From Pirellulales bacterium (GTDB taxonomy: Bacteria; Planctomycetota; Planctomycetia; Pirellulales; S012-138), in the NCBI GenBank assembly GCA_028066245.1, contig JALCBR010000012.1, positions 1 through 64,000 of the forward strand: a stretch of DNA of 64,000 nt. The letters are read 5' to 3'. Positions 21,821 through 33,047 of the stretch are shown here, one piece after another. Position 1 is the stretch's first letter. The number at the start of each line of letters is the position of its first letter. Below the pieces are notes generated by a model. It made no database searches and was not told where the DNA came from. It worked only from the letters and a program-made list of their open reading frames with translations. Both the position numbers and the translations under genes were made by a program.

Positions 21821-23755
21821 ATGTTACGCCTGCGCATAGCGCTTCTGGCATCCGCCGTTTGCCTTTGTTGGATTGTCGCCGGAAGCGAACGCCCCGTAAA
21901 CGGCCAGATTATCTACCCGCTTCCCAGTCGCGAACCGGTGGTTCTCACCTCTGACAACGCAACCTCGATTCATACATGCGCGCTGCCGCCTGGCTACGCG
22001 CTGGCAGTCAAGAACAATTCGCTGGAATTGTTGAGCAACGGAACGCGACGGATTGTCAAGCGGGTTAATAAGGCCGCATTGGCGGCGTGGGAGACGGTAG
22101 CCAAGATGTGGTCTCCGGACATCACTCAGACTGACGTGGCAATGAGCTCGCCCAAACAGCCGGCTACATTTCGCAGCGTCGCGGCCACGTTTGAGCCGGT
22201 GGAAAGCTCGCAACCTACGCCGACAAAGTCAAACTGCCCATTGTCGTTCTTGCTAGACATGCCGGCTTTGACCACTCCCGCCATCAGCATGGGCCAGGAC
22301 TCTGCGTCACTGTCATCCACAGCGGACGACCTACCAAAACTGAGCTTCTTCTGGCCCAGCATCGCTGAACCACCCGTCAGCCTGAGGCCGAAAGATCGCT
22401 CGGTGTTTTCATTCCGGACCGTGACAGGGCCACGACAGGTGTCGCCGCGTCGAAGTCCCACAGTTGGTCCGATGCCGCTTCGGCCGTCAAGCGGTAGCTC
22501 GCCGAGTTCCTGGGAAGTGATCCGCGAGAACTTGGAAACAGCCACGGAGAATCTTGCCTCTAATTGGGGGGCCGCTCAACTTTGGCTCACCGACCAAACG
22601 GATCGCCTGGAGAACTGGGGGAGGGAAATTGTTGCCGGCTTGGCCATCAACAACGGCGTTCTCACCGCGCCGCCTCAAAGCGACCCGGGGCCACCTCACC
22701 GGATCGCTGCCGGAGCTCCCTCCATGGTCAGCACGCCATTTGGTCCGGTTTATCTACGGAAGAAGGAATCAAACTCGGCCCAGTCTATCGCACGAGGCAA
22801 CCCCCTTCGGAATGGCAACCCTGGTGTCATCGAGATAACTCGTCACGTGACTCGCATCGCCATCTCTGCCAATCCACTCCAGGCGTGGCAGGATCTGGCC
22901 ACTGCCACCAGTCGCGAACTGACCCTACATGGCGACATCTTGAACGTGGCGATTGACCGCTGGCGGGAAACACGGCCCTCCCAAATCCCACCGCTTCCAG
23001 AAATCGACCGTCCCAAGATCATCAGTGTCAACGCAACGCGCGAAGCTGAGGAGACCAAAGGCGAAGAGCCCGAAAACAGCGATCCGCAGGATGCCTCGCC
23101 ACAGAGTCAAGACGCGGCTTTCAGTCCGACAGTCAACCCAGGGTGGACAGAAGTTGACCCTTGGTGGTGGGATGCTGATTGCCCATGCGAGCGGGCGGTT
23201 GATGACTACGAACAGATCGAGCAAACAACTGAGGCTGAAGTTTCTTCCGTCAGCGCATGGCGAAGTGTTCCAGCCCAGTCATTAGGAAACATCGCGCGGA
23301 TCTTGGCCGACCCTTGTCTTCAATTCGATGACAGCCTGGCGATCTCGATCAACCAGCAGCAAGATGGACTGACTGAGCCCAGTGCAAGCCCCACCGACAA
23401 CCGGCTGCGCTTGCGAACTTCCGATGAGAGTGGTCGCCTGGACCTGGGAGCGGGGTATCGCCCCGGACAACCACGATCTGAAAAGTCAACAAAGTTAACT
23501 CTAGCCGAATTGGAATTCGTCAATCAAGCCGCAAAACGAATCGGCTTCGCAACCAGTCGTGTCGCACTCGGCTTCCAAGAGGCCGCAGGCATCTTAATCA
23601 ACCAAGCTTCGAGCATTGTCGAAGTCGAATCCGGTAACGAGCGCGCAATCGCTACAATCGATCTCCCAAGCAACGGTCAAGACACTGCCGCAGAAGCTAA
23701 TGCATCACCCCGCATCAGCGCCGTGGATGGTCATCACGAAACATCAGAGCGTTAG
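21821..23755 (+). CDS. Hypothetical secreted protein
   Basis: Signal peptide MLRLRIALLASAVCLCWIVAGSERPVNGQ; long uninterrupted ORF; no recognised domain. Confidence 0.7.
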   Translation: MLRLRIALLASAVCLCWIVAGSERPVNGQIIYPLPSREPVVLTSDNATSIHTCALPPGYALAVKNNSLELLSNGTRRIVKRVNKAALAAWETVAKMWSPDITQTDVAMSSPKQPATFRSVAATFEPVESSQPTPTKSNCPLSFLLDMPALTTPAISMGQDSASLSSTADDLPKLSFFWPSIAEPPVSLRPKDRSVFSFRTVTGPRQVSPRRSPTVGPMPLRPSSGSSPSSWEVIRENLETATENLASNWGAAQLWLTDQTDRLENWGREIVAGLAINNGVLTAPPQSDPGPPHRIAAGAPSMVSTPFGPVYLRKKESNSAQSIARGNPLRNGNPGVIEITRHVTRIAISANPLQAWQDLATATSRELTLHGDILNVAIDRWRETRPSQIPPLPEIDRPKIISVNATREAEETKGEEPENSDPQDASPQSQDAAFSPTVNPGWTEVDPWWWDADCPCERAVDDYEQIEQTTEAEVSSVSAWRSVPAQSLGNIARILADPCLQFDDSLAISINQQQDGLTEPSASPTDNRLRLRTSDESGRLDLGAGYRPGQPRSEKSTKLTLAELEFVNQAAKRIGFATSRVALGFQEAAGILINQASSIVEVESGNERAIATIDLPSNGQDTAAEANASPRISAVDGHHETSER

Positions 23756-23851
23756 CTTGCACCGCAGGCGATCCTATCGCAGATGCCTGATGCGATGGCA
23801 AAGCTCTTGATACAATCCTCGCAAAGAAATTCCGAAATAACGCGGCATAGA

Positions 23852-23882
23852 GCCTGCCCGGACTCTTCCGGGTGGGTTTTTT
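23852..23882 (+). terminator. Rho-independent terminator
   Basis: CCCGGA-CTCT-TCCGGG stem followed by TGGGTTTTTT. Confidence 0.7.
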
Positions 23883-24193
23883 GCAATTTACAAAATGCTG
23901 AGAGATAATGATGATATCAGGTTGCTTCTGAACGCTGACGAGGAACAATGGCGACGGAAGTTGGACCAGTGAGCCAAGCGAAAATGGTGGGGAGCGGAAG
24001 AGGCGCGTCGGAGACCGCAGTCACCCGCCAAAAAGCTCGAAATTTGTTTGGCATGCGTGGATAGGGCCGAATAAAATCGGCGTATCCACGTTCGTGGTAT
24101 CTCTTTTTGTGAATTTACGGACGCTGCGCAATGCCGGCATGCGGAACAGGCCGGTTCGCTTTGCACGCATTTCCTGAGTGGGAGTCTCCAACT

Positions 24194-27100
24194 ATGTTCA
24201 GACCACGTCATTTGGTACGGGTCTCGCTTCCAGTCGCGGCATTGGCTGTCGCCGTTGTGGTCGCCGCCAATCTGCCGGCAGATAAGCCGGGCGAAGAGGC
24301 CGCCAGGCTTGACGTCTTTGACAAGTATTTCGCCTTGTCATTGCAGCCTGGGCTGCACGCGGAACGTGCAGAATCACATGACATTACGGTGCTGTTTGAC
24401 ACTTCCGCCACTCACATGGCTGACTTCCGTGCCAAATCACTGGCAACGTTGGACGTGATGCTCAACGCTTTGGGTCCCCAGGATCGTGTTCGATTGGTCG
24501 CTGTGGACATCAATTCCGTCCCCCTGACCGAAGGATTTATCTCGATTTCTGACACAGACGCCGTGCGCGCTGCAGTGGCAAAGTTGGAAGAGCGAGCTCC
24601 GCTGGGAGCAACGGACATGGCTGCCGCCTTGACCGAAGCGGCCCAGGCATATGGTGACGATGCCAGCGAACATCCCCGCTCGGTCGTTTACATCGGCGAT
24701 GGATTGAGCATGGCCTCGATTCTTGGTGAGCCTGAAATGGCCGAAATCACCGAGACAATGACGAGCCACAAAATTGCGATCAGTAGTCTGGCGATTGGAT
24801 CTCGCGTTAATGGTCAAATGCTGGCCGCGTTGGCCAACCACACCGGCGGCATGATGTTTATCGATTTTGAAGGAGCCACCACCGACGAGATGGGGCACTT
24901 CTTGGCTGACAGCGCTGCTCAAAGTGTTTTCTGGGCAGACTCTGTCGAACTGCCTGATTCCTTCGACCACGCTTATCCAGAACGCATTCCGCCGTTCCGT
25001 GCAGATCGTGACACAGTGCTGGTCGGTGTCGGCGTTGCCCGCCGTCCTTTTGAGGTTCGGGTCCGCGGAACGTTCAATGGTCAGCCACAGGAATTGACCT
25101 GGAATGTCAAACCCTCTGTTGCGAATGAAGATCACGCTTATCTGGCTTCGCTGGTTGATTCCGCCGAAGAAAACGGCGGCGTGTTGTTGGCCACACTGGG
25201 AACGCCGGGACTCAATGAAATCCGTCGCGGGACAATGCTGGCAACCAAGAACCTGAACGCGATTGCTGGTCAAGCCTTGCAAATGGATCCGGCCAACGCC
25301 GGTCGCTTGGCCAAAGGCGCGCTGGCATTGGATCCCAACAACGAACAGGCCGAAGCGATCGCTAAGCTAGCTTCCACTGCTGATGCCAGCGGTGAAATGC
25401 TGATTGATCTGCAAGATCCTCCGGCTGCTGGTGGCCAGCAGCAGCCCCCAGCCACGCAGCAGAGCCAGGACGATCTCCTGGATCAATTCACTCAAGATCA
25501 GCGCATCCTCAGTCAGCGGCTGACAGCTGAGGTGGTCAACACAATCAGTGAAGCTCGTAGCGACATGTCGCGTAATCCAGAAAAGGCGATCAATGATTTG
25601 CGCTTCGCTCTGGACGCGGTCAAGGCTTCGACGGTGTTATCCGAAGGTGGTCGCGCACAACTTATCGGCCAGATTGAAGCCGCCCTGCGCGCCGCCCGGG
25701 TCAGCCAACAGGAATTCGACGCGATCGAAGCTGAACGCCAGGCGCGTCGAGCCCAGGCTGACGCCGTTCAGCAAATGCTCAGCCAACAGCAAAGGGATGA
25801 GGATAAGTTGGATCAATATATGGAATTGTTCCACGCCCGCATGGAAGATAAAGATTTCGCTCAAGCTGAGTTGCAAGCTGACAAAGCCACTCAATTGAAC
25901 CCCCGCAATCCGTCCATCGCGGCTGCCGATCTGGGGGCCACGATGCAAGGTTCGATCTACAATTTTCAACTTTGGCGCCGTGCTCGCATCCGTGGCGTGC
26001 TGGAAACCTTGGCCTCGGTGGAAAGATCTCACGTCCCTACGCCGGATGAGCCCCCCGTCATTTACCCGCCAGCAGATGTTTGGCGAAGTCTGACGGAACG
26101 CAGACGCCAGTACGCCTCGGTTGACCTTTCCAACCCCAACGAAAACGAGCGTCAGATCCAGGCCGCGTTGGACGAGCCAACCGAGTTTGCATTCGTTGAC
26201 GTGCCGTTGAGCACTTTTGCTCGAGCCGTTGAAGATCAGCACGGCATGAACGTCGTCCTAGATGATCAAGAGTTGCAACTGGTTGGTCTTGATCCCGACG
26301 TGACAACAGTCACCAAGCAGCTCACCAACATCACCTTGCGTTCAGCACTCCGGTTGACGCTCCCACAGTTGGAGATGGGCTACTACATCAACAATGAAGT
26401 TTTGGTTCTCACCAGCAAAGAAAAGGCCGAAACTCAGTTGCAAACGAAAGTCTACCCAGTCGCTGACTTGGCCGTGCCGATCCAGCCACCCGGCGGTGGT
26501 TTTGGCGGCGGCGGATTCGGCGGATTCGGCGGTGGCGGCTTTGGCGGCGGACAGTTCGGCGGTGGCGGCTTTGGTGGCGGACAGTTCGGCGGTGGCGGCT
26601 TTGGTGGCCAATTTGGTGGTGGCGGTCGAGGTCTTGGTGGCGGACAGTTCAACGTCCCTTCGCAAGCGCAGGATGCCGGTGGAAATCAATCGCCTGTGAA
26701 AATTGGCGATGTCCAGCAGCCACAAATTCGCCAACGGACGGGCCCTGTTGAGCCAATTCAACTAACCATTGAAGATGGCGCAGACGCGGATCAAGCCTGG
26801 GATGTCTACCTGGCTGCCAACGAGGTCGATGATGCAACGGTTCGCGCGACGACCAAGAGCTTGATGAACGCCCACGAGTTCGATCAAGTAGCGGCCCTGC
26901 TGAATGCTTCTCTCAAGCGTGGCAACGCCGAGCCTTGGATGTACGAAGCCCTGTCCCTGGCATTGATGGCGGCGGACCGGCGTGATGAAGTCGAGAGAGT
27001 ATTGATGTCCGCCCTGGCGTTTTCATCCGATATTGAAGACAAGCTTTATTTGGCTCAATACATGTCCCGGTTTGAGTTCCGGGAAAGGGCGTTGCAGATT

Positions 27101-28360
27101 TATCAACAGGTTGCTCGCGTAGCGCCAACTCGGCATGAACCGTATGTGCTGGGATTGGAATTGGCGAAGCAACTTGGCGACATCGACGGCATCCGTTGGG
27201 CTATTGTCGGCATCGCTGGTCAGGCATGGGGCCAAGACCAGAAGTATATTTGGGAGAACGCCGTCAACGTGGCGGAAGCGACCCATAAGGAACTCAAAGA
27301 GGCCGGTCGTGAAGCGGAAGCGAACACTTTTGGTATCGCAATTGCCGATGCCCTGCAGCGCGACCTGTTGATTGAGGTCATGTACACGGGCGATGCTCAA
27401 GTGGACCTGATGGTGGAAGAACCAGCAGGAACGATCTGCTCTTTCCGGGCCCCCCGCAGCACGTCCGGCGGAGTGCTCGTCAGCAATCAGCTGGACGGTC
27501 CAATCAAGGGCGCTCGTTCAGAAGTTTATGTTTGCCCGGAAGGTTTTGACGGTCGCTATCGCGCCCGTATTCGCCGCGTGTTCGGACAGCCCAATGGCGG
27601 CCAAGTCAAGGTCACGGTTATCAAGAACTTCCGTGGTGAGAGCCCCGTGATTGAAACCAAGTTGGTGACTGTGGATGACAAGGATGCCATGGTGGTGGTG
27701 GATCTGGAATCTGGCCGCCGCAAGGAGTCTTTGCAAGATCATCAGGTGCAAAACGCGGTTGTCAAGCACACGGTGGGCCGACACGTGCTGGCACAGCAAT
27801 TGGCCGGCATGGCGGCAAACCCCAATTCCGATGATTTCAATTTCGCTCGCCGACGAAACATGGTTGGCAATCCGTTTGGTCGCGGCGGCAACCGTGCGGT
27901 TGGCTTCCAACCGGTCATTGAAACATTGCCCGAAGGTGCCAGCACGACGGTCAACGCGGTGATCTCCGCAGATCGCCGCTATGTGCGGATTGGCGCCACA
28001 CCAACGTTCTCCGGAATTGCTGAGGTCAACACGTTCAATTTGGCTGGTGGAGCGACCAACCAGACAAATCAAGGTGGATTTGGCGGCGGCGGATTTGGCG
28101 GCGGTCTCGGTGGCGGCGGCGGCCAGTTTGGCGGCGGCCAGTTTGGTGGCGGGGGATTCGGCGGCGGCCAGTTTGGTGGCGGGGGATTCGGCGGCGGCCA
28201 GTTTGGTGGGGGCGGGTTCGGCGGCGGCCAATTTGGCGGCGGTGGATTCGGCGGCGGCCAATTTGGCGGGGGCGGGTTCGGCGGCGGCCAATTTGGTGGG
28301 GGCGGCGGCTTCGGTGGAGGGGGCTTCGGTGGCGGTGGATTGGGTGGAGGCGTGTTCTAA
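24194..28360 (+). CDS. Very large VWA-domain protein with STN-like segment, TPR-like region and two Gly/Phe/Gln-rich repeat tracts
   Basis: TM, VWA start (HDITVLFDTSATHMADFRAKSL..DRVRLVAVDIN), STN-like FAFVDVPLSTFARAVEDQHGMNVVLDDQEL, and QFGGGGFGGG repeats. Confidence 0.85.
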   Translation: MFRPRHLVRVSLPVAALAVAVVVAANLPADKPGEEAARLDVFDKYFALSLQPGLHAERAESHDITVLFDTSATHMADFRAKSLATLDVMLNALGPQDRVRLVAVDINSVPLTEGFISISDTDAVRAAVAKLEERAPLGATDMAAALTEAAQAYGDDASEHPRSVVYIGDGLSMASILGEPEMAEITETMTSHKIAISSLAIGSRVNGQMLAALANHTGGMMFIDFEGATTDEMGHFLADSAAQSVFWADSVELPDSFDHAYPERIPPFRADRDTVLVGVGVARRPFEVRVRGTFNGQPQELTWNVKPSVANEDHAYLASLVDSAEENGGVLLATLGTPGLNEIRRGTMLATKNLNAIAGQALQMDPANAGRLAKGALALDPNNEQAEAIAKLASTADASGEMLIDLQDPPAAGGQQQPPATQQSQDDLLDQFTQDQRILSQRLTAEVVNTISEARSDMSRNPEKAINDLRFALDAVKASTVLSEGGRAQLIGQIEAALRAARVSQQEFDAIEAERQARRAQADAVQQMLSQQQRDEDKLDQYMELFHARMEDKDFAQAELQADKATQLNPRNPSIAAADLGATMQGSIYNFQLWRRARIRGVLETLASVERSHVPTPDEPPVIYPPADVWRSLTERRRQYASVDLSNPNENERQIQAALDEPTEFAFVDVPLSTFARAVEDQHGMNVVLDDQELQLVGLDPDVTTVTKQLTNITLRSALRLTLPQLEMGYYINNEVLVLTSKEKAETQLQTKVYPVADLAVPIQPPGGGFGGGGFGGFGGGGFGGGQFGGGGFGGGQFGGGGFGGQFGGGGRGLGGGQFNVPSQAQDAGGNQSPVKIGDVQQPQIRQRTGPVEPIQLTIEDGADADQAWDVYLAANEVDDATVRATTKSLMNAHEFDQVAALLNASLKRGNAEPWMYEALSLALMAADRRDEVERVLMSALAFSSDIEDKLYLAQYMSRFEFRERALQIYQQVARVAPTRHEPYVLGLELAKQLGDIDGIRWAIVGIAGQAWGQDQKYIWENAVNVAEATHKELKEAGREAEANTFGIAIADALQRDLLIEVMYTGDAQVDLMVEEPAGTICSFRAPRSTSGGVLVSNQLDGPIKGARSEVYVCPEGFDGRYRARIRRVFGQPNGGQVKVTVIKNFRGESPVIETKLVTVDDKDAMVVVDLESGRRKESLQDHQVQNAVVKHTVGRHVLAQQLAGMAANPNSDDFNFARRRNMVGNPFGRGGNRAVGFQPVIETLPEGASTTVNAVISADRRYVRIGATPTFSGIAEVNTFNLAGGATNQTNQGGFGGGGFGGGLGGGGGQFGGGQFGGGGFGGGQFGGGGFGGGQFGGGGFGGGQFGGGGFGGGQFGGGGFGGGQFGGGGGFGGGGFGGGGLGGGVF
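26492..26650 (+). repeat. Internal Gly-rich coding tandem repeat (30-nt unit)
   Basis: Near-exact copies of cagttcggcggtggcggctttggtggcgga encoding QFGGGGFGGG. Confidence 0.9.
28073..28360 (+). repeat. C-terminal Gly-rich coding tandem repeat (30-nt unit)
   Basis: Repeats of cagtttggtggcgggggattcggcggcggc encoding QFGGGGFGGG; adjacent copies are identical at 28141-28200. Confidence 0.95.
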
Positions 28361-28365
28361 CAGAG

Positions 28366-28391
28366 TTGCTGAAACGCCCTAGCGTTTCCAA
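28366..28391. other. Intergenic hairpin GAAACGC-CCTA-GCGTTTC
   Basis: Perfect 7-bp stem right after the VWA gene. Confidence 0.55.
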
Positions 28392-28446
28392 TCCAACCAG
28401 GTGCAAGCTAGCTTGCAAAACAAACAAGCGATTTGCACAACACTGA

Positions 28447-28971
<525 letters not shown>

Positions 28972-28995
28972 TTCCTCAAGATCCGTTCCCATTGC

Positions 28996-31644
28996 GTGTC
29001 AGATTCTCATCGCGATCAGACTGAGTTCCTTCTTATAGCTAAGCAAAAGCTTCGGGCAGGCCGCGAAGGGATTGCTGGCCAGCACGCACACGGCCAGGAC
29101 GGTTGGACAACGTCTGCCGCACTGTGCGATCTCTTCTTTGGGATGCTGCTTGACTTTTGGGATGATGCGTTTTCGGCCGCGTGCGACGCGCACCCATCAC
29201 GAGACAACAGAATCACGCTGGCCCCTACCGGTGGCTTGGGACGCCGCGATATCGCACCGTATTCTGATCTGGACGTGACCATTCTGCATGAGCCCGGTGA
29301 CGAAAAGCGGGTGACCGTTCTCTCACAGCGATTGCTGCAAAGCGTATTCGACTGTGGACTACAGCTGTCCCTGACCGTCAGAACGATTAAGCAAGCTTGT
29401 AGTTTGGCGACCAAGGACGCGGAAATTCTGTCGTCACTAACTGACGCGCGCTTCCTGGCCGGATCTGTCAGCCTCTTCCAGGAGTTCCTCGAGACTTTCA
29501 AGTCCCGTCTGCGCCGGCGCCGCCGTGTCCTGCGTCAAATGGTTTTGGATGCCAGAGGAGCAGAACGGATGCGATTTGGCGAAACAGTTCACCTGCTTGA
29601 ACCTGATGTCAAGCGCTCCCGCGGGGGCTTGCGTGACGTGCAGTTATTACGCTGGGTTGCCGGAGTTTGGCACGGGATTGCCGAGCCAAAGGATTTGGTC
29701 CACGAGGGCTTGCTTGAAGCAGACGTCCGGTCCGCCCTCTCTGAGTCCACGGAGTTTTTGCTGCGGGTCCGGCATGATATGCACTTTCATGGGAGATCTG
29801 AGCACAACTTCCTGCACCGAGCAGAACAACTCCGACTGGCGGATGAGCGGGGTATCACGGGAACAAAAGGGCTGTTGCCGGTCGAAGTTTTCATGCAGAC
29901 ATACTTCTTTCACACAAATCGCGTCGGCCAATTGGTCAGTCAATTTGTAGAGAAGGCGGGCCCTATCCCCAAGACTCCGTCCATGTTGGCGCGCATCTTC
30001 AGGCAACAAGTGGAAGGTGACTACCGCATTGAGGCCACACAGATTACTGTCACTCCTCAAGGCACGACAAAGTTACAGCAAGGATTAGCGGAGGTGATTC
30101 GCCTCAGCCAGATTTCAGCCACATACGGCAAGAAGATCTCCCTGCAAACTGGCGCTGCAGTGCGAGAGTGCCTGGAGAACGCGGAGGAAACGTTGAGCGA
30201 AACTGCCGCCAAGGCGTTTATCTCTCTGCTGGACCAGTCCGTCCGGCTGGGACAAGCACTGCGATTGCTGCACGACCTGGGAGCGCTTGAGCGCGTCATT
30301 CCTGAATTCGCCTACGCTCGCGGTCTGTTGCAGTTCAATGCCTACCATAAGTATACCGTGGATGAACATTGCCTACGTGCGGTCGAGGCAGCGACAGAGT
30401 TTACCTCCGATTCTTCAACACTCGGACGCACGTACCGTGCGCTGCCTCGCAAATACTTACTGCACCTGGCGCTTTTAATACACGACCTTGGTAAAGGCCG
30501 CGGTGAAGATCACAGCGAGATTGGAGCAGCCATTGCCGACGATGTCTCGAAACGACTGCGGCTCAGTCAAGCGGACGCTGACGCACTGCAATTGCTGGTT
30601 CGAAAACACCTTCTGATGTCTCACACTGCCTTGCGCCGAGATACAAGCGACCCTCAATTGGAATTACAGTTTGCGTTTGAGGTCGGCAGCCCTGACGTTT
30701 TGCAGATGCTGTTTGTGTTGACTGCCGCGGATTTTCAGGCCGTTGGTCCAGGCGTGCTCAACGATTGGAAGATTGACGTGTTGACATCACTCTATGTCCG
30801 CACAATGAATCACTTAACAGGCAACAGCCCAACGCCCATCGATCGGCTACGCGAAGCTCGGGCAGCCGTCCGCGCGGTTTTCGAAGATCGCGCCGCGGAC
30901 ATCTGGATTGATCGCCAGATTGACGTCCTGCCGTCGGCATATCTCAACGCGTTCTCGGCAGAACAGATTGGCGATGACCTTTCACTACTCTTGCACCTGG
31001 AACCTCACGAACTGTTTACCAGGGGAGCCTACCGCGAAGATTCTAATGTCTTGGAAGTGACGGTTGGTGTGCGGAAACCGCAGCCGGAGGACGCTCTTTC
31101 TCGGCTCGCGGGAGCTCTTTCTGGTAAGGGGATCCAGATTTACACCGTTGATTCCTATCCATTGCTCGATGATCGGGTTGTCTATCGCTTTTCACTACAA
31201 GACCCGGAACTCCACGAAATGCCAGCCGAGGCAAGGATGAAGGAGATTGAGCATGAGTTGCACCGGGCGTTAACGCTGAAAGTTTATCGCCCAGCCGCGG
31301 CGCGGCGCGTGTGGCAAACAGCCGCGGTGAGGCGGGAAGAAGCCATGAAGACATTGCCGGTACAGGTTCGTGCTGACAACGATACATCACCTGACTACAC
31401 GATCCTGGATGTATTCGCACCTGACCAAATGGCTTTGCTGTACCAGATGGCACGCACGTTGGAGCTTGCCAAGCTGCGTGTAGGATTTGCCAAGATGTCC
31501 GCTCATCTTGATCAGGCACTGGGCGTTTTTTACGTGAGCGACCAAAACGGCGCGAAGATCGAAGATGCGCTGCGGCTGCAATCGATTCGCACGGCCTTGG
31601 TGAAACGACTCGAAGATCGCAAGAAGACCAATAAGGAGCCGTAG
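28996..31644 (+). CDS. glnD: [Protein-PII] uridylyltransferase / uridylyl-removing enzyme
   Basis: NT domain GGLGRRDIAPYSDLDVTIL, HD domain LLIHDLGKGRGEDHSEIG, C-terminal ACT-like regions; downstream of glnB. GTG start. Confidence 0.94.
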   Translation: MSDSHRDQTEFLLIAKQKLRAGREGIAGQHAHGQDGWTTSAALCDLFFGMLLDFWDDAFSAACDAHPSRDNRITLAPTGGLGRRDIAPYSDLDVTILHEPGDEKRVTVLSQRLLQSVFDCGLQLSLTVRTIKQACSLATKDAEILSSLTDARFLAGSVSLFQEFLETFKSRLRRRRRVLRQMVLDARGAERMRFGETVHLLEPDVKRSRGGLRDVQLLRWVAGVWHGIAEPKDLVHEGLLEADVRSALSESTEFLLRVRHDMHFHGRSEHNFLHRAEQLRLADERGITGTKGLLPVEVFMQTYFFHTNRVGQLVSQFVEKAGPIPKTPSMLARIFRQQVEGDYRIEATQITVTPQGTTKLQQGLAEVIRLSQISATYGKKISLQTGAAVRECLENAEETLSETAAKAFISLLDQSVRLGQALRLLHDLGALERVIPEFAYARGLLQFNAYHKYTVDEHCLRAVEAATEFTSDSSTLGRTYRALPRKYLLHLALLIHDLGKGRGEDHSEIGAAIADDVSKRLRLSQADADALQLLVRKHLLMSHTALRRDTSDPQLELQFAFEVGSPDVLQMLFVLTAADFQAVGPGVLNDWKIDVLTSLYVRTMNHLTGNSPTPIDRLREARAAVRAVFEDRAADIWIDRQIDVLPSAYLNAFSAEQIGDDLSLLLHLEPHELFTRGAYREDSNVLEVTVGVRKPQPEDALSRLAGALSGKGIQIYTVDSYPLLDDRVVYRFSLQDPELHEMPAEARMKEIEHELHRALTLKVYRPAAARRVWQTAAVRREEAMKTLPVQVRADNDTSPDYTILDVFAPDQMALLYQMARTLELAKLRVGFAKMSAHLDQALGVFYVSDQNGAKIEDALRLQSIRTALVKRLEDRKKTNKEP

Positions 31645-31645
31645 T

Positions 31646-31676
31646 CATTTGAAACGTCACCGAGGCGTTTCAAATG
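31646..31676. terminator. Hairpin between convergent genes
   Basis: CATTTGAAACG-N9-CGTTTCAAATG, perfect 11-bp stem; no clear T tract. Confidence 0.5.
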
Positions 31677-31688
31677 AGCCAGATGCTC

Positions 31689-32612
31689 CTAGCCGGAAGC
31701 AAGCATGTATGCGTTGTCTTCGGCTGTTTCTTCATAGACGTGAACCTTGTTTCGCCCCACATTTTTCGAGCGATACATTGCGTGGTCGGCCTTTTCGATA
31801 AGCCGATTGGCATCGTCTTCGCCTTCAGGTGTGGCCACACCGATACTAAAGGTCACGCTGGCCCTCTGCCCAGCGGCGACATTGAAAACAGCCGCCGCTA
31901 CGCGGGCGCGGATCCGCTCCGCAATGTCTGCCCCTCGTTTGAGTTCACAGCCAGTGATCAGGATGGCAAACTCGTCGCCTCCATACCTGGCAATAAAGTC
32001 AATCTCTCGAAGAAACGTTTTCAAAAACTCTCCGAGCTTCCCGACGACGTGATCGCCGGCCTGGTGCCCATGGGTATCATTAATCCACTTGAAGTGATCA
32101 ATGTCCGCAAGCACAAGCACGAAGGGAGATGCATGTTTGCGCCAATCGCGAACGCACATCTCCAGCTTTTCGTCAAAGGCCTTGCGGTTAGCCACGCCGG
32201 AAAGTGCATCGGTCCGCGCTTCTTTTCTCGTGCGGTCAATCTCCTGAGCTTGCTCCTCCATGCGGTAGCGGGCGTAAGTCAAGTCGTCTTCAAGTTTTCG
32301 ATTTGATTCCAAGACCGATGCAATTTGCTTCAGAAGACGCTGTTGCACGCTGGTCATTTCACCCTCAACGACCGTATCAACGACATCTTGTCCAACCTGA
32401 CGAATCTCCATGTTATGCGTGTCAACGTCAGCCGTGAGCTCTTCCGTCGTAGAGAGTAAGTTTGACAAAACCTTGACGGAAGCGTTTCGTTGCTTCGACA
32501 GCTCTTCGCGATCACGAAGCGAACGGCGCGTCCACCCCATGTAGTAGCCTGCGCCGAGGCCGATGACCACGCTCGTCAGCACAAACGGCAGTACGTATTG
32601 CAATGAGTTCAC
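31689..32612 (-). CDS. Diguanylate cyclase (GGDEF) with N-terminal TM
   Basis: DALSGVANRKAFDE, RYGGDEFAILI; I-site REID five residues before GGDEF. Confidence 0.94.
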   Translation of the reverse strand: MNSLQYVLPFVLTSVVIGLGAGYYMGWTRRSLRDREELSKQRNASVKVLSNLLSTTEELTADVDTHNMEIRQVGQDVVDTVVEGEMTSVQQRLLKQIASVLESNRKLEDDLTYARYRMEEQAQEIDRTRKEARTDALSGVANRKAFDEKLEMCVRDWRKHASPFVLVLADIDHFKWINDTHGHQAGDHVVGKLGEFLKTFLREIDFIARYGGDEFAILITGCELKRGADIAERIRARVAAAVFNVAAGQRASVTFSIGVATPEGEDDANRLIEKADHAMYRSKNVGRNKVHVYEETAEDNAYMLASG

Positions 32613-33047
32613 TTTATCGAACTTTCTGCTTCACTGGCCAGTTAGCGGCAACTTGGTTGGGCAACAAACGTGTTGTCTCGTATCGACCGAGACAGCACGG
32701 CGGAGCGGTGCGTTTGGTTTGTTTATGAAGGAAAGCCCCTTTATTCCAGTTGTTCCTGTTGCTCATGACATCCACTGGAAATGCAGGGCAACATAAGGTT
32801 CACAAGCATAGGCCATGGCCAGGTACGCACAACGGAAATCAGCTGTTGAAATTCTCCCGCAAAGCCACCGGTGACACAAATATCTGACGTAGTGTTAAGT
32901 TGATTCGCCCAGGCTTGGCCAGAGCCGGCTGCAATATGGGAAGGCAGGCCATAGCTTCGCTGTGAAGTCTTATCGCGCCTGGGGTACTTCCTCACCTAAC
33001 AACCGAGCATTATTGACGCGAGACTTGGTCTCGTCACACGACCGACG

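Noticed and set aside
26452-26652. Minus-strand Pro-rich ORF (MNCPPPRPRPPPPNWPPKPPPP...)
   Set aside because: Another antisense artefact of the internal Gly-rich tract.
27518-28291. 257-aa minus-strand ORF rich in AAAEPAPAKL repeats
   Set aside because: Antisense shadow of the Gly-rich plus-strand repeat; no independent start context or domain.
28073-28360. CRISPR-like regularly spaced repeat
   Set aside because: In-frame 30-nt coding repeats with no distinct unique spacers and no cas genes; it encodes the protein C-terminus.
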